Positions 9,063 through 17,135 of a stretch of DNA of 64,000 nt are shown here, in pieces (positions within the stretch are counted from its first letter, which is position 1; each line of letters opens with the position of its first letter). The stretch is taken from NCBI GenBank assembly GCA_050485745.1, contig JBJHBY010000001.1, positions 1 to 64,000 on the forward strand, in the 5' to 3' direction. Origin of the DNA: JBJHBY01 sp050485745. GTDB taxonomy: Bacteria; Pseudomonadota; Gammaproteobacteria; Pseudomonadales; CAMLJR01. The translations under genes and the position numbers were made by a program. Below the pieces are notes generated by a model. The model was not told the origin of the DNA. It searched no databases and saw nothing but the letters and a program-made list of their open reading frames with translations.

Positions 9063-9827
9063 TTACCGGACCACCACCACCGGCAAGGGCAGCACCTCAA
9101 GCAACTCATCCAGATGGGCGGGATCGAGGCCGATCAGCTCTCCAGGCAACAACAGCAGCTCACCCTGCAAACGCGCGGCGGTGACCTTCAGGGCCGCCAT
9201 GGACTCCGCATTGTGGATGGTGATGTGCTGCGGGCGCAGCGCCTGGGCCTGTGGCCCCGCTGCCTGCTGCACGGCGCGGCTGCGCGCCTGCAAGGCATCC
9301 ACATCCGCGGTATCCGGCAGCAACAGCACCAGGCGCTGGCCCCCCAGGGCCGCCAGTTCCAGGCCGGACGCGAGGGCACGCTCCGCGGCAGCCGTGCCGT
9401 TGAACACCACGTAGAGCACCGCGGGCGGGCTCGAGCGCCAGTGCTGTGGCGCGGCCATCAGCATGTCCACCAGCCCCACATCCTCGGCGGGCGCAGCGCC
9501 CCGCTCCAGCCTGCGCCGCTCGCAGTGCCAGAGCACCTGATGCAGGGCCGCCTCCCGGGCCAGTTGTTGCTGCAGGCGTCCGAACAGGCGGTCGAACTGC
9601 TCCGCCACCGAAGCGGGGGAGAAATCCCGGCTGCGGGCGGAGTAGCGGGAAATTTCACGGGTGAAGGGCAGGCCGGCGGTGAGCAGCAATTCGCCGCGCT
9701 CGATGAACAGGGCCTGCACGCGCGCCTTGCGCAGGGCCGCGAGGCGCACAGCCCAGTGTACGCAGCGCACCGCCGCCGGATCCGACTCCACCAACAGCAG
9801 GAGCCGGGGCTGCTCAGTCCCGCTCAT
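9063..9827 (-). CDS. universal-stress-like protein, two-domain
   Basis: 254 residues starting MSGTEQPRLLLLVESDPAA. The pattern resembles tandem universal-stress (UspA-fold) domains: a strand after residue 8, a helix VRCVHWAVRLAALRKARVQALFIE, then a second half beginning AVLYVVFNGTAAAERALASGLELAALGGQRLVLLLPD and ending LPLPVVVVR. No clear ATP-binding G-x2-G-x9-G motif is seen. It overlaps the Lon-like protease gene by 14 nt, so the two are probably co-translated. The start was set by this overlap and by similarity; the frame stays open upstream to 10025. Confidence 0.6.
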   Translation of the reverse strand: MSGTEQPRLLLLVESDPAAVRCVHWAVRLAALRKARVQALFIERGELLLTAGLPFTREISRYSARSRDFSPASVAEQFDRLFGRLQQQLAREAALHQVLWHCERRRLERGAAPAEDVGLVDMLMAAPQHWRSSPPAVLYVVFNGTAAAERALASGLELAALGGQRLVLLLPDTADVDALQARSRAVQQAAGPQAQALRPQHITIHNAESMAALKVTAARLQGELLLLPGELIGLDPAHLDELLEVLPLPVVVVR

Positions 9828-12246
9828 GCCTCGTACCTCCCCCGTTGAGCGCAGCCGCGCCTGCGCCGTCGCCGCGCTCGGCCCGCTGCACGCTGTGCCA
9901 GCGCTCCAGCTGCTGTTGCACGGCAGCATTGGCGGAGCCTTCGGGGAAGCGCCCGCTCGCATCCGCCTCACCTGCGGGCAAGCCGGTGAGCAGCGCCAGC
10001 AGTTCGTCGATATGACGCACCGCATGGACGGTGAAACGCCCCTCGCGCACCGCCTCGACCACGTCCTCGCGCAGCATCAGGTGCTGGGTATTCGCGGCCG
10101 GTATGATCACGCCCTGGCCGCCATCAAGACCGCGATCCACGCAGACGTCGAAGTAGCCCTCGATCTTCTCGTTGACGCCGCCGATGGCCTGGATGGCACC
10201 ATGCTGGTTGACCGAACCGGTGACGGCGAAGCGCTGGGCCAGGGGCAGGCCACCGATGGCCGACAGCAGCACACACAACTCCACCGCGGAGGCACTGTCA
10301 CCATCCACCATGCCGTAGGACTGTTCGAACACCAGGCTGGCTGACACCGACAGCGGCAGGTCCCTGGCAAAACGCTGGGCGATATAGCTACCGAGGATGA
10401 GCACACCCTTGCTGTGAATGGGGCCGCCGAGTCGCGTCTCGCGCTCGATGTCGACCACGCCGCGCCCGCCAACGCGGGCGGTGGCGCTGATGCGTCCGGG
10501 GCGGCCAAACCACTCCTCGCCAACGCGAAATACCGCCAGGCCGTTGGCCTGGCCGATGCTCTCCCCCGTGGTGGCGATCATCACCAGCTCGCGGGCAACC
10601 TGCTCGCGCAGCTGCTCACGCACCTGGCCATGGCGATAGCGACGGCGCTCCAGGGCGCGCCGCACATCCGCTGCGCGAACCTGCCCGTTGCCCCCGTCCC
10701 GCGCCCAGTAGGCAGACTCGCGCAGCAAGTCGGTCAGGCGCATCACGTTGAGGCTGAGCTTCTGCGCGTCATCCACCATACGCGAACTGTGCTCGATGAC
10801 CCGGGCCACGCCGTCGCGGTCCAGGGGCGGCAACTGTTCGCGCCGGGCGATGTCGGCAATCAGCCGCGCATAGAGCGCCACCTGCTGTGGTGCGCGGGTC
10901 AGCTCCTCGCTGAAATCCGCCTGCACCTTGAACAGCTGGGAGAACTCCGGATCGTACTCCTGCAGCAACAGGTACAGCATGCGCTCGCCGCACAGCACCA
11001 CCTTCACATCGAGCGGCACCGGCTCCGGTTCCAGAGAGGTGGTCCGGGTCAGGCTGAGCACGTCTTCCAGGGATTCGATGCGCAGCTCCCCGGCGCGCAG
11101 GGCCCGCTTCAGGCCCTCCCAGGCAAAGGGGTTGGTGAGCAGCTTGCGTGCGTCGAGAATCAGATAGCCCCCGTTGGCGCGGTGCAGGGCACCGGGCCGG
11201 ATCAGGGTGAAATCCGTGGTGAGCATGCCGAACTGCGCCTGGTGCTCGATGCGGCCGATCAGGTTCTGGAAGGTCGGGTTATCCTCGTAGATCAGCGGCG
11301 CGCCCTCGGTCTCGCCGTGGTCGACCAGCACATTGACCCGGTACTCCCGGTACTCCGGCTCCAATGCCAGCCGCGACGGCGTGGTATTGCCGTCCTTCTC
11401 GGCATTGCGGAAGAAGGCCTCGAGGTTCTCCAGCAGGTGTTCGTGCAGGCTCTCCAGCCAGGCCAGCACACCGGTGTGCTCCTGCCAGCGCTGTTGCAGC
11501 CCCTGCAGCAGCGGGTCCACCGCCACATGGGCGAACTCCCGGTTCAGCGCCTTGATGCGGCTGCGGTTTTCCTCCTGCAGGCGCGGCATGCGCTGCAACA
11601 ACTGGCGCAGCTCCTCATTGAGCCCTTCGACCACGCGCTCGATCTCGTGGCGACGCGCCTCGGGCAGCTTGTTGAATTCCTCCGGCCCCAGCAGCTTGCC
11701 ATCCTGCATCGGGCCAAGGGTGAAGCCCATCGGTGTGCGCAGCAGGGCAATGCCCTGGCCGCGCGCCTTCTCGACCAGTTCCTCCATACCCTGTTTTTCG
11801 CGGGACTGGAGCTCGTCGTGGATCTCCTGCAGCCGGTTCTGGTAGTCCTCGCCCTGAAAGGTCGCCGGGACCACGTCCAGCAGCTGCTCCACCAGGGTCT
11901 GCATCTCGCGCTGCAGGCGGCGCCCGTCGCCACCTGGCAGGCTCAGGCTGCGCGGCCGCGCAGGCTGTTCGAAATCGTGTACGTAGCAGCAGTCCCCGGG
12001 CTTTGTCGCGGCCGCCGCGCGCTCCCCCACCAGGCGGGTCACCAGGCTGTGCTTGCCCACTCCGAGAGCGCCGGTGACGAACAGGTTATAGCCGGGGTGC
12101 GCCATGCCCACCCCGAAATCGATGGCCTCACGCGCCCGCTCCTGGCCTGGCAGTGCATCCAGCGGGGGCAACTCGCTGCTGTCGGTGAAGGACAGCAGCG
12201 ACAGATCACAGTGGTGATAGAGGGCATCCGGGGACAATGGCTGCAT
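9814..12246 (-). CDS. Lon-like ATP-dependent protease (LonB/YcbZ type)
   Basis: AAA+ serine-lysine protease of 810 residues. The Walker A-like motif VTGALGVGKHS is at about 58-67. A long helical insert follows (about 100-300), then AAA elements (ANGGYLILDARKLL). The C-terminal Lon protease domain has Ser651 in MVDGDSAS and Lys694 in GGVNEKIEGYFD, with PLAQRFAVTGSVNQHG between them. It lacks the Lon N-terminal substrate domain, as in the archaeal LonB/E. coli YcbZ-like group. The downstream stress protein overlaps its end. Confidence 0.9.
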   Translation of the reverse strand: MQPLSPDALYHHCDLSLLSFTDSSELPPLDALPGQERAREAIDFGVGMAHPGYNLFVTGALGVGKHSLVTRLVGERAAAATKPGDCCYVHDFEQPARPRSLSLPGGDGRRLQREMQTLVEQLLDVVPATFQGEDYQNRLQEIHDELQSREKQGMEELVEKARGQGIALLRTPMGFTLGPMQDGKLLGPEEFNKLPEARRHEIERVVEGLNEELRQLLQRMPRLQEENRSRIKALNREFAHVAVDPLLQGLQQRWQEHTGVLAWLESLHEHLLENLEAFFRNAEKDGNTTPSRLALEPEYREYRVNVLVDHGETEGAPLIYEDNPTFQNLIGRIEHQAQFGMLTTDFTLIRPGALHRANGGYLILDARKLLTNPFAWEGLKRALRAGELRIESLEDVLSLTRTTSLEPEPVPLDVKVVLCGERMLYLLLQEYDPEFSQLFKVQADFSEELTRAPQQVALYARLIADIARREQLPPLDRDGVARVIEHSSRMVDDAQKLSLNVMRLTDLLRESAYWARDGGNGQVRAADVRRALERRRYRHGQVREQLREQVARELVMIATTGESIGQANGLAVFRVGEEWFGRPGRISATARVGGRGVVDIERETRLGGPIHSKGVLILGSYIAQRFARDLPLSVSASLVFEQSYGMVDGDSASAVELCVLLSAIGGLPLAQRFAVTGSVNQHGAIQAIGGVNEKIEGYFDVCVDRGLDGGQGVIIPAANTQHLMLREDVVEAVREGRFTVHAVRHIDELLALLTGLPAGEADASGRFPEGSANAAVQQQLERWHSVQRAERGDGAGAAALNGGGTRHERD

Positions 12247-12308
12247 GCGACCTCCTGCGCAATGGGAACGACGTTACTCGCCGGCCTGGTCGACACCCGG
12301 CTCCGAGT

Positions 12309-12460
12309 ATTAACCTTGCAATCAAATCGATCATTCTGATCGACTTGATTGTCGCCCTTGAAATACTGGCGCAATTGCGTGGAATTGCTGGTCTTTCAAG
12401 GGCTCGCGACCGGGCTTCACCCGGCGGCGGCACCTCCAGGTGCCGCATTAACCTGGCAAT
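12309..12460. repeat. four-hairpin structured element, copy A
   Basis: Bounded by ATTAACCTTGCAA (12309) and ATTAACCTGGCAAT (ends 12460). Between them are four consecutive stems: 12319-12351, 12356-12401, 12410-12424 and 12427-12446. A second copy of almost equal length is at 34863-35013, with different stem sequences that keep pairing. Copy A lies between the 3' end of the Rieske gene and the 5' end of the Lon-like gene, both on the minus strand. It extends into a further ATTAACC...GGTTAAT inverted repeat to 12477. Confidence 0.8.
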
Positions 12461-12477
12461 ATTCGTCGCCGGGTTAA
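12447..12477. terminator. ATTAACC/GGTTAAT hairpin at the end of the Rieske gene
   Basis: ATTAACCTGGC (12447-12457) pairs with GCCGGGTTAAT (12467-12477) with one mismatch and a 9-nt loop. The stop codon of the Rieske oxygenase (12474-12476) lies inside the right arm. A perfect 10-bp version occurs at 21473-21502. A terminator role is inferred from position. Confidence 0.45.
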
Positions 12478-13460
12478 TAAAACTGGGCATACCAGCGGCG
12501 ATAGCGGGCGAAGGGGCCATCCGCGTCAGACAGCGCCGGCCGCGGCCGGTAGACCTTGTTCTCCCAGATCGGGATGTCGTCCGCGTAGTCGTCCAGAAAG
12601 CCGCGGATCCAGGTCTCGCCCAGATCCACCGGCAGGGCCGTGTCCATCCAGAAAATCTGCGGATTCCAGACCTCGCCGGCCACCGTCGGCGTCATCACGT
12701 TCAGGGACACCGCGCGCAGGGCGCCGCTGAAACGGGTGTAGCTGAAGCCGGGACCGACATTGATGCTGACGACATCATCGGCGCTGCTGGCGGCGGCGGA
12801 CTGGTAGTCCCCGCCACTGTTGTCCACCTCGATGCGCAGACGATAGCGCGGCCCGTCGCAGTCCCACTGGATGGAACGGGCGCGCCAGCGGTGCAGTGCC
12901 TCGAAGTGGGTGATGTCGACGGAGTTTTCCATCATTTCCTGGGGATGGCTGCGCACCTGCCAGATGTGGCGATGCACCCGCCAGTAGCGGCCGCCCTCGA
13001 GTTCGGGGATGGCATCGATCTCGTAGTCCGGGGCCGCGCCACGGTCGTGTTTCCAGATGAAGACCAGCCCGTTGCGCTCGCACACGGGATAGGTCGACAG
13101 ACGTGCGCGCTCCGGTATCCGCTCGGCGCGCAGGGCGAAGCTGCAGGCGCCGTCGGTGGTGTAGCGCCAGTGGTGGAACGGGCACTGCAGTTCATCGCCG
13201 ATCACCTTGCCACCACCCAGGTGCGCGCCGAGGTGGGGGCACCAGGCATCCGCCACGCTTACCGCTCCGGCCGCGGTGCGCCAGGCGACGATATCCCGCC
13301 CCAACCGGTGCAGCGACAGGACGCCCCCCGCCGCCAGTTCGTCACTCAGGCAAATGGCAAACCAGCCGTTGGGGAACGCGGGAAAGGGGTAGCGGTAGGC
13401 ATCGCGACGGGCGCTGTTGAAACCGCCCAGGGCATCCGAATCGTTTGACGGTATACGCAT
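12474..13460 (-). CDS. Rieske non-haem iron oxygenase, terminal oxygenase
   Basis: Ring- or side-chain-hydroxylating oxygenase of 328 residues. The Rieske [2Fe-2S] centre is CPH (Cys74, His76) and CPFHH (Cys93, His96). The mononuclear iron site is NSVDITHFEALH, with Asp179, His182 and His187. Short single-subunit length and this motif resemble 3-ketosteroid 9-alpha-hydroxylase (KshA)-like or other alpha-only oxygenases; no ferredoxin reductase is nearby. AGGAGG precedes the ATG. It lies 29 nt after a D-2-hydroxyacid dehydrogenase, probably one operon. Confidence 0.9.
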   Translation of the reverse strand: MRIPSNDSDALGGFNSARRDAYRYPFPAFPNGWFAICLSDELAAGGVLSLHRLGRDIVAWRTAAGAVSVADAWCPHLGAHLGGGKVIGDELQCPFHHWRYTTDGACSFALRAERIPERARLSTYPVCERNGLVFIWKHDRGAAPDYEIDAIPELEGGRYWRVHRHIWQVRSHPQEMMENSVDITHFEALHRWRARSIQWDCDGPRYRLRIEVDNSGGDYQSAAASSADDVVSINVGPGFSYTRFSGALRAVSLNVMTPTVAGEVWNPQIFWMDTALPVDLGETWIRGFLDDYADDIPIWENKVYRPRPALSDADGPFARYRRWYAQFY

Positions 13461-13489
13461 GCTGTTTCCTCCTGACCGCGCAAACCGGC

Positions 13490-14434
13490 TCAGTAGCCGG
13501 CGGCGACATCCACCACACCGGCGAGGGGCTCGTCGCGCAGGTAGCGGCCGATATTATCGATGAAGCGCTGCAGGAGCTGCCCGAACACATCCGGCGCGCT
13601 CCAGGACACATGCGGACTCAGGCGCACCTGCGGATGACTGTACAGCCAGTGCCCCTCCGGCAGAGGCTCCGGGTCCACCACGTCGAGGCTGGCCAGGCCG
13701 ATACGACCATCCTCCAGGGCCGCGTGCAGGGCCTCCTGGTCGACAAGGCTGCCGCGGGCTACGTTGATCAGGTGCAGCCCGGGCCGGGCATGGGCCAGGC
13801 TGTCGGCGTTGATCATGTGCCGGGTCGCCGCGGTGGCCGGCGCCGCCACCACCACATGGTCCGAACTCGCCAGCAGGCGCGGCAGCGAATCCACCAGCTG
13901 TATACCCGGCGGCGGGGCGCTGCGCGGGCGCCGCACCAGCGCCTGCACCTGCATGCCGAAATGCAGGCCGTGGGCGGCCACGGCCTCACCGATACTGCCC
14001 AGACCCACCAGGCCCAGGGTGGCGCCGCGCAGGCTGGACAGCGACGCCATATGCCATTGTGCCGGCGGGGCACTGATCCAGCTCTCGGGTAAGCGCTTGG
14101 CCGCGCTCAGCAGCATCGCCGCCACCCACTCGGCAATCGGCTCCGCGGTGGCACCGCGCGAACAGGTCAGCAGGCGCTCACCAACGCGATCCAGGGGAAA
14201 GCCATCCACCCCGGTGCCGAACACATGGATCCAGCGAAAGCCGTGCCGGGCCTCAAGCAACTGTGGCAATTGCGGATTGCCTACCGCGACGGTGAGCAGG
14301 GCATCCCCCTGAAGGTCCGGTGGCAACGGCTCACCCATCGGAAGGTGCGTGATCCGCACCGGGCCCTGTGCCGTGATCTGCTCCGCCAGCCCGGGAAAAT
14401 CCAGCTGCGTGACAAGATGCAGCTCTTGCGTCAT
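13490..14434 (-). CDS. D-2-hydroxyacid dehydrogenase (NAD-dependent)
   Basis: About 314 residues. The Rossmann motif is LGLVGLGSIGEAVAAHG, followed by INVARGSLVDQEAL (catalytic Arg region), LDVVDPEPLPEGHWLYSHPQV (Glu) and LSPHVSWSAPDVFGQ (catalytic His). This matches the GhrA-like glyoxylate/hydroxypyruvate reductase subfamily. The ATG at 14434 has GGAGGG 7 nt upstream; an ATG six codons earlier is less well placed. It is upstream of the Rieske oxygenase on the same strand. Confidence 0.88.
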   Translation of the reverse strand: MTQELHLVTQLDFPGLAEQITAQGPVRITHLPMGEPLPPDLQGDALLTVAVGNPQLPQLLEARHGFRWIHVFGTGVDGFPLDRVGERLLTCSRGATAEPIAEWVAAMLLSAAKRLPESWISAPPAQWHMASLSSLRGATLGLVGLGSIGEAVAAHGLHFGMQVQALVRRPRSAPPPGIQLVDSLPRLLASSDHVVVAAPATAATRHMINADSLAHARPGLHLINVARGSLVDQEALHAALEDGRIGLASLDVVDPEPLPEGHWLYSHPQVRLSPHVSWSAPDVFGQLLQRFIDNIGRYLRDEPLAGVVDVAAGY

Positions 14435-14647
14435 AAACACCCTCCAAGCCATGCGTCATGCCCCCGGGGCCTGTCCGCGACCGTGGCCGCGTGAACAAGC
14501 GGTAACCCATGCTGCCGCGCCGGGGGGTTAATATGGCCGATGGTAACAGAGTCCGCAGCCGCGCCATCGCCACCGGTGGAAAGGCGACCAAAGCGGTTCA
14601 GAATGATTCGCCCACAGCCGAAAGGCGACTGACGACAGGGACAGCCC

Positions 14648-15127
14648 ATGCCTTCCGTTTTCGATTTCGATGCCACCGCCATCGACGGCCGCAGCCGTCC
14701 GCTCTCGGAGTTTGCCGGCAAGGTCCTGCTGGTGGTGAACACCGCCAGCAAGTGCGGGCTGACCCCCCAGTTCGAAGGGCTGGAGAAGCTCTACCAGGCC
14801 TACCACGACCGGGGCCTGGAGATCCTGGGCTTCCCCTGCAACCAGTTTGGCAACCAGGACCCGGGCAGCAACGAGGAGATCGCCGGCTTCTGCATGAAGA
14901 ACTACGGGGTGAGCTTCCCCATGTTCGAGCGCATCGAGGTCAACGGCGACAGTGCCCATCCATTGTTCAGGCACCTCAAGGAAGCTGCGCCCGGGGTATT
15001 GGGCAGCAAGGCCATCAAGTGGAATTTCACCAAGTTCCTGGTCGGCCGCGATGGCCAGGTGCTGGAGCGCTTCGCCCCGACCACCACCCCGGAGAAGATC
15101 GCCAGCGCCATCGAGTCGGCGCTGTAG
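14648..15127 (+). CDS. glutathione peroxidase family thiol peroxidase
   Basis: Reduces hydrogen or lipid peroxides, usually with thioredoxin in bacteria. It has 159 residues with peroxidatic Cys36 in [11 protein letters not shown] (Cys, not selenocysteine), then [13 protein letters not shown] and KWNFTKFLV with the conserved Trp/Asn. There is no signal peptide. The TAG stop is contained in a REP-like palindrome. Confidence 0.95.
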   Translation: MPSVFDFDATAIDGRSRPLSEFAGKVLLVVNTASKCGLTPQFEGLEKLYQAYHDRGLEILGFPCNQFGNQDPGSNEEIAGFCMKNYGVSFPMFERIEVNGDSAHPLFRHLKEAAPGVLGSKAIKWNFTKFLVGRDGQVLERFAPTTTPEKIASAIESAL

Positions 15128-15340
15128 GCTGGGTTAGCCGCGAAGCGGCGTAACCCAGCGTCACCACTGGGGTCAGGATGCTCCCGGGAGTTGCTCACGA
15201 AGCTCCCCGGGGTCGCTCCGGAACCCACATCGGCGCAGGGTTCGATGACGCTGGCGGCGCTCTGGAACCAGCATTGGCGTGAGGCTCGATGGTGGTGAGA
15301 ACGCTGGGTTACGCGGCACAGCCGCTAACCCAGCCTACGT
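15125..15340. repeat. composite element bounded by inverted REPs, copy 1
   Basis: A REP palindrome at 15125-15168 and an inverted one at 15302-15340 flank a ~130-nt core. The core shares with 40370-40498 the words TCCCGGGAG and CTCACGAAGCTC at the same spacing. Copy 2 is at 40332-40535. Confidence 0.7.
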
Positions 15341-15367
15341 CACGCGCGACGCCTGGGTCTGGGGCCG

Positions 15368-15443
15368 TAGGCTGGGTTAGCCGCGAAGCGGCGTAACCCA
15401 GCGTCACCACCGGGTTACGCGGCACAGCCGCTAACCCGGCCTA
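15368..15443. repeat. pair of REP-like palindromes
   Basis: Two head-to-head copies, 15368-15403 and 15411-15443, joined by TCACCACC. The 15128-15482 interval is made almost entirely of these repeats; no gene is seen in it. Confidence 0.8.
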
Positions 15444-15482
15444 CGTGAGTTGTGCACTGGTTCTGGCGGGCATGGAGGGCGT

Positions 15483-15794
15483 TCAGAAGAAGCGCAGCCG
15501 CAGCCAGGTGATGTACTGACCCTCTGCCGCCAGAAAGAGCACCAGCACCAGCAGGCACAGGGGCGGCACCAGAATGGTGTAGATCAGCGACAGGCGCTCC
15601 CACAGCATGTGCATGAACACCGCAATGATCAGCCCCGCCTTCAACGCCATGAACACCAGGACCAGAGTCCAGCGCCAGAAGCCCTGCAGGTCGTAATAAT
15701 CGACCATGTAGGAAAAAAAACTGAGCACGAACAGCAGCGTCCAGATCTTCAGGTAAAGTCCGATCGGATGCTGCTGGGCCTGTGCGTGTTCCAT
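15483..15794 (-). CDS. cytochrome c oxidase subunit IV-type protein
   Basis: 103 residues with three predicted membrane helices (KIWTLLFVLSFFSYMVDYY, WTLVLVFMALKAGLIIAVFMHM, TILVPPLCLLVLVLFLAA). It matches the prokaryotic cytochrome c oxidase subunit IV/CyoD-like family: the KAGLIIAVFMHMLWE stretch is characteristic. It is the last gene of the minus-strand oxidase operon, and GGGAGG precedes the ATG. Confidence 0.88.
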   Translation of the reverse strand: MEHAQAQQHPIGLYLKIWTLLFVLSFFSYMVDYYDLQGFWRWTLVLVFMALKAGLIIAVFMHMLWERLSLIYTILVPPLCLLVLVLFLAAEGQYITWLRLRFF

Positions 15795-15821
15795 GGCCGC
15801 ACCTCCCCCATCAAAGAAGCG

Positions 15822-16499
15822 TCACAGAAGATAGAAAAACGCAAAAATAAACACCCACACGAGATCGACGAAATGCCAGTACAGGCCCGCGATCTCGACT
15901 GCCTCATAATTGCCGCTGCTTTCATAGTGCCCGCGCCAAACCTTCCAGGCCATCACCAGCAGATAGATCACACCGATCGACACGTGCAGACCGTGAAACC
16001 CGGTGATCATAAAAAATACCGCGCCGAACTGGGCCGCCCCAAAGGGGTTGCCCCAGGGACGCACGCCATCCTCAATCAGCTTGCCCCACTCGAATATCTG
16101 CATGCCCACGAAGCTGGCCCCGAGCAGCGCCGTGATCAGCATGAACAGCGCCGCCTTGTTGCGATCGCGCCGGTAACCATAATTGACCGCCATGGCCATG
16201 GTGCCGCTACTGGTGATCAGCACGAAGGTCATGATGGCGATCAGAATCAGTGGCAACTCCGTGCCAAAAATGGTCAGGGCGAAAATCTCACTGGCGTTCG
16301 GCCAGGCATCCACCGTTGCCATTCGCGCCGCCATGTAACCAATGAGAAAACAGCCAAACACAAAGGTGTCGCTGAGGAGGAAGATCCACATCATCGACTT
16401 GCCCCAGGACACGTTCCTGAAGGCTTCGCGATCCGACGACCAGTCGTCGACCAGGCTGCGCCAGCTCTTGCCGGAGTCGCCCGCGCTTTGTTCGGACAT
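15822..16499 (-). CDS. cytochrome c oxidase subunit III
   Basis: 225 residues, five or more membrane helices, non-catalytic core subunit of the haem-copper oxidase. Family signatures are KSMMWIFLLSDTFVFGCFLIGY, TGFHGLHVSIGVIYL and AVEIAGLYWHFVDLVWVFIFAFFYL. It lies between the COX III-like and COX IV genes. Confidence 0.93.
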   Translation of the reverse strand: MSEQSAGDSGKSWRSLVDDWSSDREAFRNVSWGKSMMWIFLLSDTFVFGCFLIGYMAARMATVDAWPNASEIFALTIFGTELPLILIAIMTFVLITSSGTMAMAVNYGYRRDRNKAALFMLITALLGASFVGMQIFEWGKLIEDGVRPWGNPFGAAQFGAVFFMITGFHGLHVSIGVIYLLVMAWKVWRGHYESSGNYEAVEIAGLYWHFVDLVWVFIFAFFYLL

Positions 16500-16526
16500 C
16501 TTGTTGCCCTCCCGGTTTGACCGCGT

Positions 16527-17135
16527 TCAGGTCGCCAGCAGCAAGCCCAGCAGCACCAGCCAGACCACCAGCAGGAAGTGCCAGTACAGGGCACAGACCG
16601 CCACCGCTGTCGATGGGTCCACCTCCCGCCGCCAGAGCAGTCTGAGCGCCACCCAGGCCCAGATCAGCACACCGACCAGCACGTGCAGGGCGTGCAGCCC
16701 CGTCATCAGATAAAAGAAACTGTTGGCCGGATTGTCAGCCAGCGTGTAACCGGCGGCCTGCAACTGCTGCCAGAGCTGCCACTGGGACCCCAGGAACAGC
16801 ACGGAGGGCACGGCAGCCACCAGCAATACCCGACGCACCCGCGCGGCGGGGCCCATACGCAGGCGCCGCGCCACCTCCAGGCCGACGCTGGCCAGCACCA
16901 GGCAGGCGGTGCTCCAACCGAGCTGCGCGAGGGGTAGCGCCAGAGGCTGCCAGTCGAAGTAGCGCATGCGGATGAGATAGGCGCTGCCGAGCAGGCCAAA
17001 CACGGCGCCCAAAGTGAAGAACAGTAGCTGCATGCCGCGCCGCACCACCGCGGCCCGTGCCTGCCCGCCCTGCCAGTCACTCAGGTGTGGTCCGATGGTG
17101 CCGCGCAACGCGGCCGTGCGAATGGCCTCACTCAT
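16527..17135 (-). CDS. second cytochrome c oxidase subunit III-like protein
   Basis: 202 residues with about five membrane helices. It shares the subunit III motif LMTGLHALHVLVGVLIWAWV and the end CALYWHFLLVVWLVL with the neighbouring subunit III but is otherwise diverged. The stop side is 27 nt before subunit III, and its ATG overlaps the end of subunit I by 4 nt. Two subunit III-type genes in one operon is a recurring arrangement in some alternative aa3/caa3 operons; the role of the second is unclear. Confidence 0.85.
   Translation of the reverse strand: MSEAIRTAALRGTIGPHLSDWQGGQARAAVVRRGMQLLFFTLGAVFGLLGSAYLIRMRYFDWQPLALPLAQLGWSTACLVLASVGLEVARRLRMGPAARVRRVLLVAAVPSVLFLGSQWQLWQQLQAAGYTLADNPANSFFYLMTGLHALHVLVGVLIWAWVALRLLWRREVDPSTAVAVCALYWHFLLVVWLVLLGLLLAT

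Noticed and set aside
12309..12460. Integron attC-like recombination site
   Set aside because: The ends are direct repeats (ATTAACC...GGCAA) and there are four separate stems; no RYYYAAC/GTTRRRY boxes, integrase or cassette array are seen.
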